Positions 1-10,116 of a stretch of DNA of 64,000 nt are shown piece by piece. Made by a program: the position numbers and the translations under genes. The stretch lies in assembly GCF_036850765.1 (NCBI RefSeq), contig NC_089498.1, positions 70,782,305 through 70,846,304 on the forward strand, written 5' to 3'. Position 1 is the first letter of the stretch. Each line of letters begins with the position of its first letter. The DNA is from Saccopteryx bilineata. Lineage: Eukaryota; Chordata; Mammalia; Chiroptera; Emballonuridae. The notes under the pieces are model-generated. The model was not told the origin of the DNA. It saw nothing but the letters and a program-made list of their open reading frames with translations, and did no database searches.

Positions 1-211
1 GGTCAGAGGCCAAGGAGCCATCCCCAGCGCCCGGGCCATCTTTGCTCCAATGGAGCCTTGGCTGCGGGAGGGGAAGAGAGAGACAGAGAGGAAGGAGGGG
101 GGGTGTGGAGAAGCAACTGGGCGCTTCTCCTATGTGCCCTGGCCGGGAATCGAACCCGGGTCCCCCGCACGCCAGGTCGACGCTCTACCGCTGAGCCAAC
201 CCGCCAGGGCC
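1..211 (-). mobile_element. Family A SINE, cut by window start
   Basis: Minus-strand head of a family A SINE: the right end reads as the complement of CCCTGGCGGGTTGGCTCAG, and the complement of the B box is at about 150-160. The 3' half lies outside the window. It abuts an older family B copy, which it probably interrupted. Confidence 0.88.
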
Positions 212-356
212 GGGCCAGTGACCCTTTGTTCAAGCCAGTGATTTTGGGCTTCAAGCCAGCGACCTTTAGGCTCAAGCCAGCAACCTCTGGGGTTTGAACC
301 TGGAACCTCAGTGTCCCAGGTTGATGCTATATCCACTGCACCACTACTGGTCAGGC
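212..356 (-). mobile_element. Family B SINE, head part
   Basis: Complement of a GCCTGACCAG head with the repeated 'gctcaagccagcgacc' body units typical of the longer B variant. The tail half is missing or lies beyond the family A copy to the left. Confidence 0.82.
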
Positions 357-914
357 CCTATCTTATTCATGACTTAAATTATCTGTCCAAAAATACTGAC
401 TTCCTATTTGAGCCATTGCAAACAAAAGATCAGACATTTAACCAAACATATCGATTGATGGACATTTAAGGTATTTTGAAAATATTTTGTTATTTCAAAC
501 CATCTGCAATGAATAATCTTCCTTTACTCAAGTAACTTTACAATATGAGAATTGATTATAATGTTGCCAGTACTTAAGAGTTCAGACATACATCTGAAAC
601 ACTTAGTAGCAATGTTTTTTTACCAGCAAGATCTCTCTTGTAAGCTCCTGTTTTGTAATAATGCAGAGTGGCATCAATACCAAAGATACTCTACCTCTTC
701 TAACAGGTGTGAATGGATTTGTTCTCTTTTTTCCTAAACTTGCTACTTGCCTTGCATTACATACTTGTTGGTTCAATGGCTTACATATGTAATCTACATG
801 ATCACCCAAAATGAAAAATTTAGCTATCTTTGATGCTAGGTTTTCTTATTCTACAAGATCTGAGCACTTTTACCTCTCCATTTTCTTGGCCAGTGTGAAG
901 TCTTTTTTTCTTTT
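357..914. other. AT-rich non-repetitive stretch
   Basis: No SINE head, splice-flanked exon or long frame is recognisable here. The short open frames have no family resemblance. Ends in a T/C-rich run that is the tail of the next SINE. Confidence 0.5.
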
Positions 915-1134
915 CTTTTCTTTCTTTCTTTTTTTAGATTCTATTTATTGAGTTTTGGAAAGAGGGAAGAGAGAAAGAGCGGGAGAGAGAGAAAGAGGGG
1001 GAAGGAAGTGGGAAGCATCTACTCATAGTAGTTGTTTCCTGTATGTGCCTTGACTGGGCAAGCCCAGGGATTCGAACTGGCGACCTCAGCGTTTCAGATG
1101 GACGCTTTATCCACTGTGCCATCACAGGTCAGGT
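915..1134 (-). mobile_element. Family C SINE
   Basis: Poly-T/C tail at the left, purine-rich body (gagaaagag), then complement of the B box near 1075 and of the GACCTGTGATGGCAC head at the right end. Roughly full length. Confidence 0.87.
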
Positions 1135-1429
1135 TACAGTTGAAGTCTTTATTTCTTACTGGAGCAATTTTAGTATTCTCTTTATTATCTGTAACTATTG
1201 CACTTCTACTCTGGGTTGTGCACTGGGGATATAGCTATCAGCCAACCAGTTCGCAGGAAGTCAGAATGTTCTTCAGCAAGCTCTCCTTAGTGCAGTTCAA
1301 ATTTTCTTTCTGAAACCCCAATTTTCCTACTTGAACACATTTAGTTGTCTTTTGCATGTGTGATATCTCTCACAAAACAAAAGAAAATAGAGCAAAACTT
1401 TCAGTGCCTTCTAGTTGTAGAAGAAGCCT

Positions 1430-1715
1430 AGATTTGTTAAGCATGGAACACAAGACCTTTAAAATCTTGGCACAACTGACCTCCTCTCTCGTATTTGCGC
1501 TCAACTTCTCCTCACATTGTACTTGAAATTTCAGCAGTACCTCCAGGGTCACTCTGTATCTTACTGCCTCAGTGTCGATGCTCATGGCACATCTTTCTTT
1601 CCCTGTCTAACAAGACTATGCATCACTCATCCCTCACTGTACCCTAAGAAACTATGTTTTTTCTAGTGCCTGTCTAGGCTGGTACAGTGATAAGTACTCA
1701 ATAAATAATTGTTAG
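1430..1715 (+). mobile_element. L2 LINE 3' end (ancient)
   Basis: Degenerate match to the L2 3' end as I know it: a 'cctccagggtcactctgta' type stretch, then 'agtgcctgtctaggctggtacagtga..agtactcaataaataattgttag', the usual terminal motif. Assigned from memory of the consensus. Confidence 0.55.
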
Positions 1716-1904
1716 TTAAATGAAAAGAGGATATATTTGCAACTCAAATACTCAGGTTTATAAATTTAAGTGTTGTGTGGTATGTGTATATCTGCTCTGG
1801 CAAGCAGTGTGGCCATTGTTGTCAAGTCCTGTAAGTGTGAATAAAAGCAGTATTTGTTCATGGATAAATGACCGTGGCTGTTGGGCCATAATCTCCCAAG
1901 CACT

Positions 1905-2257
1905 ACATTTTTTTTTCATCTTTTCCACGTGAGAGGAGGGGAGATCGAGAGATGCCCACATGTGCCCCAACTGGGATCCAGCTGGAAACCCCTGTCTGGG
2001 ATTGATGCTCTGCCCATCTGCAGTCATGCTGGCAACTGAGCTATTTCTAACGCCTGAGGTGGAGGTTACAGGAAGCCATCCTCAGCAAGTGGGCTGATGC
2101 ACTCCAGCCTATCAAGCCTCAGCTGCAGGAGAGGAAATAGAGAAGGGGGAGGGGTGAGGGGTGGTGAAACAGATGGTTGCTTCTCCTGACCAGGAATCTA
2201 ACCCAGGATATCCACACACTGGGCTGACGCTCTACCACTGAGCTAACCGGTCAGGGT
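1905..2257 (-). mobile_element. Old family A SINE with TSD
   Basis: A-old copy with tail 'gtgagaggagggg', central 'tctgggattgatgctctgccc' and head complement at the right. Flanked by a 10-bp duplication AGCACTACAT, at about 1898 and at 2258-2267, which fixes both ends. Confidence 0.88.
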
Positions 2258-2299
2258 AGCACTACATATATTATTTATGCATGTTTATTTTTAAAATCT

Positions 2300-2611
2300 A
2301 TTTTTTATAATTTTTTTTTATTCATTTTTATTTTTTGCGAGAGACAGAGACAGACAGAAACAGACAAGATGGGAAGGGAGAGGGGTGAGAAGCATCAACT
2401 CATAGTTGTGGCACCTTAGTTGTACCTTGATTGGGGGGCACTCCAGCTGAGCTAGCAACCTTGAGATAAAGCCAGCAGCCTTGGCTTCAAGCCAGTGACC
2501 ATGAGGTTATGTCTATGATCCCATACTTAAGCCAGAGACCTCTGGGTTTTAAACCTGGTTTCTCAGTGTTCCAGACGATGCTCATTCCACTGCGCCAGCA
2601 CCTGGTCAGGC
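2300..2611 (-). mobile_element. Family B SINE
   Basis: T-rich tail, 'gagacagagacagacag' tail repeat, several 'aagccagcgacc' units, then complement of the GCCTGACCAGG head. Diverged by many substitutions, so an older copy. Confidence 0.87.
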
Positions 2612-2613
2612 CA

Positions 2614-2966
2614 TTTCATTTTTTAAAAAGACTTTATTGTCTGACCTGTGGTGGTGCAGTGGATAAAGTGTTGACCTGGAATGTTGAGGTGTCCTTAGTT
2701 TGAAACCCTGGACTTGCCTGGTCAAGGCACATATGGGAGTTGATGCTTCCTGCTCCTACCCCTTTCTCTCTCTCTCTCTCTCTCTCTCTGTCTCCTCTTT
2801 CTAAAATCAATAAATAGTCTTTTTTTTTAAAGGACTTGGAACAGGAAGCATCAACTCACAGTAGTTGCTTTTTGTATGTAACTTGATTGGGCAAGCCTGG
2901 GGTTTCAAACTGGCAAACTCAGCATTCCAGGTCTATGCTTTATCCTCTGTGCCATCACAGGTCAGG
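2614..2966 (-). mobile_element. Family C SINE split by another family C
   Basis: Tail part 2614-2638 and body-head part about 2832-2966 belong to one minus-strand copy. A plus-strand C element lies between them, with 'aaagactt'/'aaaggactt' flanks as the probable TSD. Confidence 0.78.
2639..2831 (+). mobile_element. Family C SINE nested in a C copy
   Basis: Head GTCTGACCTGTGGTGGTGCAG, mutated B box (TTTGAAACC), CT-rich tail and A-rich end. It sits in the opposite orientation inside the tail of an older C copy, a potential hairpin-forming arrangement. Confidence 0.87.
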
Positions 2967-3039
2967 TAATCAGGTCATATATTTTATCTTTTTTTTTTTT
3001 TAAGTTTTTTTTTTTTTAGGCACACTCTTAGATAAGAGG

Positions 3040-3236
3040 TGCTTTTTTTTAAAATTTATTTTAAAGAGGAGGGAGAGAGACAGAGAGAGAGAGGAGAGAC
3101 AGAGAGAGAGAAGGGGGGGAGGAGCTGGAAGCATCAACTCCCATATGTGCCTTGACCAAGCAAGCCCAGGGTTTCGAACCGGTGACCTCAGCATTTCCAG
3201 GTCGATGCTTTATCCACTGCGCCACCACAGGTCAGG
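3040..3236 (-). mobile_element. Family C SINE
   Basis: Full-length minus copy with well-preserved complement of the GGTTCGAAACCC B box near 3172-3183. The target sequence ATATTTTATCTTTT occurs to its left (about 2978) and to its right (about 3239). Confidence 0.88.
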
Positions 3237-3251
3237 CATATATTTTATCTT

Positions 3252-3597
3252 TTTTTAAATTTTATTTATTTATTTATTTATTTTTACAGAGACAGAGAGA
3301 GGGATAGACAGGGACAGAGAGAGATGAGAAGCATCAATCATTAGTTTTTCATTAGTGTTGTGCATTGCAACATCTTAGTTGTTCATTGATTGCTTTCTCA
3401 TATGTGCCTTGACTGCGGGCCTTCAGCAGACCGAGTAACCCCTTGCTGGAGTCAGCAACCTTGGGTTCAAGCTGGTGGGCTTTTTTTTGCTCAAACCAGA
3501 TGAGCCTGCGCTCAAGCTGGTGACCTCGGGGTCTCGAACTTGGGTCTTCCGCATCCCTGTCCGTAGCTCTATCCACTATGCCACCGCCTGGTCAGGC
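3252..3597 (-). mobile_element. Family B SINE
   Basis: Minus copy with (TTTA)n tail, 'gagacagagagagggatagacaggg', the 'ttagttgttcattgattgctttctcatatgtgcc' body and head complement ending TGGTCAGGC. Shares its target site with neighbouring copies. Confidence 0.9.
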
Positions 3598-3598
3598 T

Positions 3599-3607
3599 TA
3601 TTGATTT

Positions 3608-3642
<35 letters not shown>

Positions 3643-3763
3643 GGGAGGAGCAGGAAGCATCAACTCCCATATGTGCCTTGACCAGGCAAGCCCAAGGTTT
3701 CGAACCGGCAACCTCAGTGTTCCAGGTCGACGCTTTATCCCACTGCGCCACCACAGGTCAGGC
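3599..3763 (-). mobile_element. Family C SINE
   Basis: Short minus copy with a pure (AG)n tail section at about 3610-3638 and an intact-looking head complement (CCACAGGTCAGGC). The target motif ATATTTTATCTTTT follows immediately, for the third time. Confidence 0.88.
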
Positions 3764-3892
3764 CTATATTTTATCTTTTGAAAAATATTTTATTTTGACA
3801 TTATTCAGATTTGTAGAAAAGTTACATAGAGAAATACAAAGAATTTGGTATGTTTTTCAGGCAAATGTGGTAACTTTTTAATTTAATACTTT

Positions 3893-4192
3893 ATCTCTCT
3901 TTTTTTATAGAGACAGAGAGAGTCAGAGAGAGGGATAGATAGGGACAGATAAGGACAGACAGGAATGGAGAGAGATAAGAAACATCAATCATTAGTTTTT
4001 CGTTGCAACACCTTACTTGGCTACAGCAGATTGAGTAACCCCTTGCTCAAGCCAGCGACCTTGGGTCCTAGCTGGTAAGCTTTGCTCAAACCAGATGAGC
4101 CCGCACTCAAGCTGGCGACCTCAAGGTCTTGAACCTGGGTCCTCCGCATCCCAGTCCAATGCTCTGTCCAGGGCGCTACCACCTGGTCAGGC
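3893..4192 (-). mobile_element. Family B SINE
   Basis: Minus copy: T-tail, 'gagacagagagagtcagagagaggg', body and head complement ending ACCTGGTCAGGC. Directly abuts the next SINE through a shared poly-T. Confidence 0.88.
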
Positions 4193-4490
4193 TTTTTTTT
4201 TTTAAAGTGTGAAGTGGGGTATACACAGACTCCACATGTGCTCTGACAGGGATCCACCCAGCAACCCCTGTTTGGGGCTAATGATTGAATCAACCAAGCT
4301 ATATTCAGTACCTGGGCTGACGCTTGAACCAGTTGAGCCACTGGCTGCAGGAGGGAAAGAGAGAGATGAAGGAGAGGGAGGAGAAGAGAAGCAGATGGTC
4401 ACTTTTCATGTGTGACCTGAATGAGGATTGAACCTGGGACATCTGCACAATGGGCCTATGCTCCATCCACTGAGCCCATTGGACAGGGCC
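4193..4490 (-). mobile_element. Old family A SINE
   Basis: A-old variant with central 'cccctgtttggggctaatgattgaatcaacc' and head complement ending GGACAGGGCC. Lacks the young 'cttcagaaaaatac' tail and is diverged throughout. Confidence 0.82.
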
Positions 4491-5049
4491 ATTTTATTGG
4501 TTTATTTCTACGTACTTGATATACATTTGATGCTTTTATTAATAATTGTAGGCCCTGTGTTTGGATGCCCTAAGAATATTGGTAAGCCAATATATTTTAT
4601 ACATTTGTTTGTTCTTTACATTAGAATTATTTTACTTATAGAGAGTTGGAATGAGAAAAAAATTCATTTATAGTTTTAAACAAAACTTTCAATTTTGGGG
4701 GGTAAAGTATACTAAGACTCTAAAGGCATATGCTATTTTAAAAAATATTAACTACTAATCTCTGGGAGAAGTAAAAATAATTTTGGGGGTTATGGATTCC
4801 ATTTTTGTCTCTCATAGTAAGGTTGAATATTTCTCTAATTATACAACAAGATGGTTAGGTAGTCTTCCCAGAGATATCATTTGGCCAAGAGATTAAATGT
4901 TATTTTTCTGCCAAGCTTATATCAGCATTCTCCACATTCAGAAATACAGATAATTAAAACCACAATGTTTATAACTCATAGTCATCCAGGAATTTGTTCT
5001 TGGCTATGGATTCCTTATGTGTGTTTGTCATTTAGCATTTGAGACATAT
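4491..5049. other. AT-rich non-repetitive stretch
   Basis: Nothing recognisable on either strand apart from short A/T runs. No coding signal. Confidence 0.5.
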
Positions 5050-5066
5050 GCATTGCTGTATTTTTT

Positions 5067-5264
5067 TAACTTTAAAAAAAATTTTTTTTTAGATTTTATT
5101 TATTCATTTTTAGAGAGAGACAGTAGAGAGAAAGAGAGAGGGGGGGAGGAGCAGGAAGCGCAACTCCCATATGTGCCTTGACCAGGCAAGCCCAGGGTTT
5201 CAAACCAGCAACCTCAGCATTCCAGGTCGATGCTTTAGCCACTGCACCACCACAGGTCAGGCCT
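5067..5264 (-). mobile_element. Family C SINE with long TSD
   Basis: Full minus copy. Flanked by a 17-bp duplication, GCATTGCTGTATTTTTT at 5050-5066 against GCATTACTGTATTTTTT at 5265-5281 (one difference), as expected of L1-type target-primed insertion. Confidence 0.92.
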
Positions 5265-5319
5265 GCATTACTGTATTTTTTCAATAAAGATAGAAGTAAT
5301 GCTGGGGTTTGGAGGCTTT

Positions 5320-5450
5320 AAAAAATTATATTGATTGAATTTAGAGAGAGAGAAAGACAAAAACAGAAACTTCAGTCTGTTCTTGTATGTGCCCCGACTG
5401 AGGATTGAATCGACAACCCCTGCTCTTCTGGGAGAGTTACCAAGCCAGGG
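5320..5450 (-). mobile_element. Family D (VES-like) SINE
   Basis: Diverged minus copy: 'ttgtatgtgccccgactgaggattgaatcgacaacc' is the complement of the VES-like B-box region, and the head complement ends near 'accaagccaggg'. Confidence 0.68.
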
Positions 5451-5460
5451 GGGGTGGGAG

Positions 5461-5867
5461 GGCTTACTTACTTATTTATTTATTTATTTTTAAGGGGGAC
5501 GGGGGAAAAACAGACAGGAAAGGAGAGAGATGAGAAGCATCAACTCATAGTTGCAGCACCTGTGTTATTTATTGATTATATTCTCATATGTGCCTTGACT
5601 GAGGAGCTCCAGCAGAGCCAGTGACCCCTTGCTCAAGACAGTGACTTTGAGTTCAGGCCAGCGACCTCTGGGCTCAGGCTATAGCAACCATGGGGTCATG
5701 TCTATGATCTCATGATCAAGCTGAAGCCAAGGACTTTGTGCTAAAGGTGGTGAGCCCTTGGTAAAGTCGGATGAGCCCATGCTCAAGCAGGTGACCTCAG
5801 AGTTTCATACCTGGGTCTTCAGGGTCTTAAGCTCATGATCCATGACTGTGTCACCTCCTGATCAGGC
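5461..5867 (-). mobile_element. Family B SINE, long variant
   Basis: Long minus copy (about 400 bp) with (ACTT/ATTT)n tail and extra body units ('catggggtcatgtctatgatc', 'gagcccatgctcaagc'). The head complement ends CTGATCAGGC. The extra units mark the old long B subtype. Confidence 0.85.
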
Positions 5868-5973
5868 AGGGGCCTTTTTAAAGACATAGAGAGTAGGTAC
5901 TTTGGACAGGGTACACTTTCAAAAATAATTTTCAATATGTATTAATAAGAGCAAATAAAACATAGTTGTTTGT

Positions 5974-6301
5974 TCTGACTAGGCGGTGGTGCAGTGGATA
6001 GAGCATCAAACTGGGATATGGGGACCTAGGTTCAAGACCTCGAGGTTGCCAGCTTGAGCGTGGGCTCATCTAGTTTGAGCAAAAAGCTCACCAGCCAAGG
6101 TTGCTGGCTCGAGCTAGGGGTTACTCGGTCTGCTGTAGTCCCATAGTCAAGGCATATATGAGAAAGCAATCAATGAACAACTAAGGTGTCTAAACGAAAA
6201 TTGATGATTGATGCTTTTCATCTCTTTGTTCCTGTCTGTCTATCCCTCTCTCTGACTCTCTCTCTGTCTTTGTAAAAAAAAACAACACAAGAAAAACCCT
6301 A
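5974..6301 (+). mobile_element. Family B SINE with 17-bp TSD
   Basis: Plus copy with head CTGACTAGGCGGTGGTGCAG and CT-rich tail ending in an A-run. Flanks AAAACATAGTTGTTTGT at 5957-5973 and 6302-6318 match exactly. Confidence 0.93.
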
Positions 6302-6455
6302 AAAACATAGTTGTTTGTATGTATGCTTGTAAGAGTGGAATATTGCATTATATATGTCTTTAGGTAGATGTTTTGGTATAGTATAATTTATGTAGTTAAC
6401 ATTAATTGAATAATTAAATGAGCAATTTTTTGCTATAGTGAAACAACTTCTCATA

Positions 6456-6957
6456 TACGTATCTCCCCATGTATAAGATGCACCCTGTTTGGAAAAATTT
6501 TGGTCCAAAAACTGGGTGCATCTTATACTGTGATTGTGACATTTCAAATGCCATTGATGGGGCCTGACCTGTGATGGCGCGTCGACCTGGAAATGCTGAG
6601 GTCGCCGGTTCGAAACCCTGGGCTTGCCTGGTCAAGGCACATATGGGAGTTGATGCTTCCAGCTCCTCCCCCCCTTCTCTCTCTCTGTCTCTCTCTCCCT
6701 CTCTGTCTCTCTCCTCTCTAAAAAAAAAAAAAAAGCAAATGCCATTGATGGAACTGAGGATGATATAGTATAAGACACAGATGAGGACAAGCTAATCAAT
6801 GGGAGTTTTGACAGTGATGAGAAGTTGTATGAATTTTATGATGAATAAAACTTGAGTTCAATAACTTTATGTAATACATTTTTTTTCAGATTTCAAGCCC
6901 CCAAATTAAGGTTTGTTTTATACATGAGAGCATCTTATACATGAAGGAAATACAGTA
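6456..6957 (+). mobile_element. Internally deleted DNA transposon with transposase 3' remnant
   Basis: Terminal inverted motifs 'CCATGTATAAGATGCACC' at the left and the complement 'GCATCTTATACATG' at the right. Between them a frame around 6752-6848 reads an acidic C-terminus ending FDSDEKLYEFYDE and stop, with one in-frame stop upstream. A second copy lies reversed at 10117-10448. The ends fit a Tc/mariner-pogo type element with TA target, but the superfamily is uncertain. A family C SINE interrupts it. Confidence 0.7.
6561..6736 (+). mobile_element. Family C SINE inside a DNA transposon
   Basis: Plus copy, head GCCTGACCTGTGATGGCGC lacking part of the 'agtggataaagc' segment, and B box GGTTCGAAACC intact. 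Exact 15-bp TSD AAATGCCATTGATGG at 6546-6560 and 6737-6751, so the insertion restores the transposon cleanly when removed. Confidence 0.93.
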
Positions 6958-7540
6958 TTTATTCTAGCTAATATTAAAGGATTATTATATTTTTGGTTAA
7001 TTTAAATAGCGGTGTATTAGATAACATTGTAAATATGCTATCTTCTTAGCTAATGCAAATTCCACCTGGAAAAATATTAATACCTGCTTATGTTGAGCTA
7101 AAAGTAATATTTTATATATGACACAGATTGAGCCACTGACTATCCACTATCTTATGGATAATAACAGTCTAGTTTCAGATGTCATTTAAAAATTGGTTGC
7201 CATAGTTTTATTTTATCCATTTAAAGCGAGTGAGGTAATACAAGTCTTTTCTGGCAAATGCTTTTCTTGGTGTTTCAAGCAGCTGGCTCTCATTTTGGCA
7301 TATGTTGTATGTGGCATATGGAACAAATTTTTGCTACCAATTCCTTCAATTGAGGGTAGACATTATATGTCCTTAAATACGCCTTTAAGGAATATTTAAG
7401 GACATCTTTTTGGATGACTACTGAGACTTCAGTAGCATACCTAACTGCAGAGCTGACCATAAGGGAAAAAGAAGCATTTGAAGTCTAGGATCCTTGCATG
7501 TGTAAATCCCAATTATGTCAACAAAACCATGCTGATCTTG
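6958..7540. other. AT-rich non-repetitive stretch
   Basis: No recognised element. A 68-residue open frame at 7193-7399 has no family resemblance and no splice context, and is taken as chance. Confidence 0.5.
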
Positions 7541-7544
7541 ATTT

Positions 7545-7910
7545 ATTTATTGATTGATTAATTGATTGATTGTATTTTTCTGAAGTGAGAAGCGAGGAGG
7601 CAGAGAGATAGTCTCCTGCATGCCCACCAGGAAGGCGATGCTCTGCCCATCTGGGGCATTGCTTCCTAGCAACCGGAGCCATTCTAGCGCCTGAGGTGGA
7701 GGCCATGGAGCCATCCTGAGCACTGGGGCCGCCTTTGCTCCAGTGGAGTCTTGGCTGCAGGAGGGGAAGAGAGAGATAGAGAGAAGGGAGAGGGGGAAGG
7801 GTGGAGAAGCAGATGGGTGCTTCTTTTGTGTGCCCTGATTGGGAATCGAACCTGGGACTTCCACATGCCAGGCCGACGCTCTCCCATTGGCTGAACCAAC
7901 CAGCCAGGGT
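7545..7910 (-). mobile_element. Family A SINE
   Basis: Minus copy of intermediate age: left end (GATT)n then 'gtatttttctgaagtgagaag', centre 'caggaaggcgatgctctgcccatctgggg', right end complement of CCCTGGCTGGTTGG. A (TTGA)n-like microsatellite has grown in its tail. Confidence 0.88.
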
Positions 7911-8102
7911 GATTTTTTTTTTTTTTTTTTTTTTTTTGTGACAGAGACAGAGAGACAGATACGGGATAGACCAGGTGTATTCAACCTTTTTATACCTACC
8001 GCCCACTGTTGTATCTCTGTTAGTAGTAAAATTTTCTAACCGCCTTCCGATTCCACAGTAATGGTGATTTATAAAGTAGGGAGGTAACTTTACTTTATAA
8101 AA

Positions 8103-8267
8103 TTTTTTTTTAATTTATTTTTTATTTTTTACAGAGACAGAGAGTGAGTCAGAGAAAGGGATAGACAGACAGGAACGGAGAGAGATGAGAAGCATCAATC
8201 ATTAGTTTTTCATTGCGTGTTGCTACACCTTAGTTGTTCATTGATTGCTTTCTCATATGTGCCTTGA
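8103..8267 (-). mobile_element. 5'-truncated family B SINE inside the hAT
   Basis: Only the tail and middle ('gagacagagagtgagtcagag' through 'catatgtgccttga') are present and the tRNA-like head is absent. This is a 5'-truncated retrocopy in minus orientation. Confidence 0.82.
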
Positions 8268-8283
8268 TAAAATTTATAAAGCA

Positions 8284-8640
8284 GCCTGACCAGGCGGTGG
8301 CGCAGTGGATAGAGCATCGGACTGGGATGTAGAGGACCCGGGTTCGAGACCCCGAGGTCGCCAGCTTGAGCGTGGGTCATCTGGTTTGAGCAAAAAGCCC
8401 ACCAGCTTGGACCCAAGGTCGCTGGCTCCCAAGGGGTTACTCGGTCTGCTGAAGGCCCGTGGTCAAGACACATAAGAGAAAGCAATCAATGAACAACTAA
8501 GGTGTTGCAACGCACAATGAAAAATTAATGATTGATGCTTCTCATCTCTCTTCGTTTCTGTCTGTCTGTCCCTGTCTATCTCTCTCTCTGACTCACTTTC
8601 TGTCTCTGTAAAAAATAAATAAATAAAAATAAAAAATAAT
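8284..8640 (+). mobile_element. Family B SINE inside the hAT, exact TSD
   Basis: Near-consensus plus copy: head GCCTGACCAGGCGGTGGCGC, box B GGTTCGAGACC, (AAAT)n end. Exact 15-bp TSD AAAATTTATAAAGCA at 8269-8283 and 8641-8655. Looks young and dates after the hAT insertion. Confidence 0.94.
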
Positions 8641-9140
8641 AAAATTTATAAAGCAGAGTTACAGCAAGTTAAAGCATATAATAATAATTGCTTACCAAGT
8701 ACTTTATGTCAGATTTTTGTTAAGTTTGGCAGAATAAATCTTTATAAAACAACTTTCTATAGTTAAATCTATGTTTGTATTTATACTTTGATTGCTCCAC
8801 TACCGCCCACCATGAAAGCTGGAATGCCCACTAGTGGGTGGTAGGGACCAGGTTGACTACCACTGGGATAGACAGACAAGATGGGAGAGAGATGAGAAGC
8901 ATCAATTCTTTGTTGTGGCACTTATTTTCTTAGTGATTGCTTTCTCATATGTGCCTTGACTGGAGGGCTACAACAGACCAAGGGACCCCTTGCTCGAGCC
9001 AGTGACTTTGGTTTCAAGCTGGTGAGCCTGTGCTCAAACCAGATGAGCCCGTGTTCAAGCTGGCGACTTAGGGGTTTCAAACCTGGGTTTTCTGCGTCCC
9101 AGTCCGACGCTCTATCCACTGCACCACTGCCTGGTCAGGC

Positions 9141-9336
9141 CTTTTATTTTATTTTTTAAAAGTTTTTATTGGATTCAGAGAGAGAATAGAGAAAGAAATG
9201 CAGGGGCAGGAGCGGGAGGTATCAACTTGTTGGTTGCTTCTTGTTTATGCCTTGATTAGGCAAGCCCAGGTTTTCTAATTAGTGAACTCAGTATTCCAGG
9301 TTGATGCATCATCCAGTGCACTATCATAGATTGGGC
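9141..9336 (-). mobile_element. Family C SINE, old
   Basis: Diverged minus copy abutting the B head at 9140. Complement of the C body ('gccttgattaggcaagcccagg') and a decayed head ('tcatagattgggc'). Confidence 0.75.
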
Positions 9337-9389
9337 AGATTCAGTCCATTCTCATATACTGATGTCTCTTTTAAAAATTGTATCTTATA

Positions 9390-9692
9390 GCCTGAGCAGT
9401 GCTGGCACAGTCAATAAAGCATTGACTTGGGACACTGAAGTCCCAAGTTCAAAACCCTGAGGTCGCTGTCTTCAGCATGGGTTCACCAGCTTGAGTATGG
9501 GACCATTGACATGATCCCATGATTGCTGCCTTGAGCCTAAGGTCACTGGCTCAGCTGGATCACCCACCTCATCAAGGCACATTTGAGAATGCAAACAATG
9601 AATAACTAAGGTGACACAGTGAAGAATTGATGCTTCTCTTCTCTATACCTTCCTGTCTGACTCTCTCACTAAAATAAATAAAAAAAAATATT
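9390..9692 (+). mobile_element. Family B SINE, old variant
   Basis: Plus copy with diverged head GCCTGAGCAGTGCTGGCACAG and the 'gggacactgaagtcccaagttc' variant of the B-box region. CT tail and A-rich end. Confidence 0.83.
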
Positions 9693-9827
9693 TAAAAGTT
9701 GCTGCTTATGTTGTTTAAAATTACTGCCATAAAAAAACTACTGCCATATATATTTGTGATTGAGATATTACAAGATGTAAGGTTTGGACAAGTCTGAATT
9801 CTAAAGGAAAAGAAGCATGAAAGCTTG

Positions 9828-10019
9828 CAGGGGTTGTCAAATTTTTTATAAAAACCGCCCACTTTTGCAGTGCTGGTCAACCTGGTCCCTACTGTGCAAC
9901 CAAACAGCGCTACGATTGGCCCGTCATGAAAGCTGGAACGCCCACTAGTGGGTGGTAGGGACCAGGTCTACCAGCACTACAAAAGTGGGCGGTTTTTATA
10001 AAAAGTTTGACGACCCCTG
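9828..10019. mobile_element. Foldback MITE related to the 7972 hAT
   Basis: About 65 bp at the left end (CAGGGGTTGTCAAA...) are repeated inverted at the right end with about five differences, leaving a ~60-bp centre. The centre and right arm carry GCCCACTAGTGGGTGGTAGG, shared with the hAT at 7972-8865. No clear 8-bp TSD is visible (AAAGCTTG against CATGGGAT). As single strand it should form a long hairpin. Confidence 0.82.
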
Positions 10020-10116
10020 CATGGGATTTAGAAAAACAATTCTAGAAAGATACCTACCAAACCAAAGTATTACAGTGTTTACCTCTGAGGACTAGATTTT
10101 TTTGATGAAGGGGGTG

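Larger units (their letters stand above)
7972..8865. mobile_element. hAT-type DNA transposon, exact 8-bp TSD
   Basis: Starts CAGGTGTATTCAACC and ends GGTTGACTACCACTG, so the inverted ends read CAGGTGTATTCAACC and CAGTGGTAGTCAACC. The 8-bp duplication GGATAGAC is exact (7964-7971 and 8866-8873). Inside are 'accgcccac' near both ends and GCCCACTAGTGGGTGG near 8827, also found in the foldback element at 9828. No transposase frame survives, so it is non-autonomous. Two B SINE pieces inserted later. Confidence 0.9.
7912..9140 (-). mobile_element. Family B SINE split by a hAT element
   Basis: Tail 7912-7971 and body-head 8866-9140 form one minus copy. The gap is exactly the hAT element at 7972-8865 plus one copy of its 8-bp TSD. 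This B copy was therefore already present when the hAT element inserted. Confidence 0.9.

Noticed and set aside
7518..8006. Open frame of 162 residues (- strand) with a poly-lysine run
   Set aside because: Lies across a family A SINE and the poly-T of a B SINE. The lysines are the T run.
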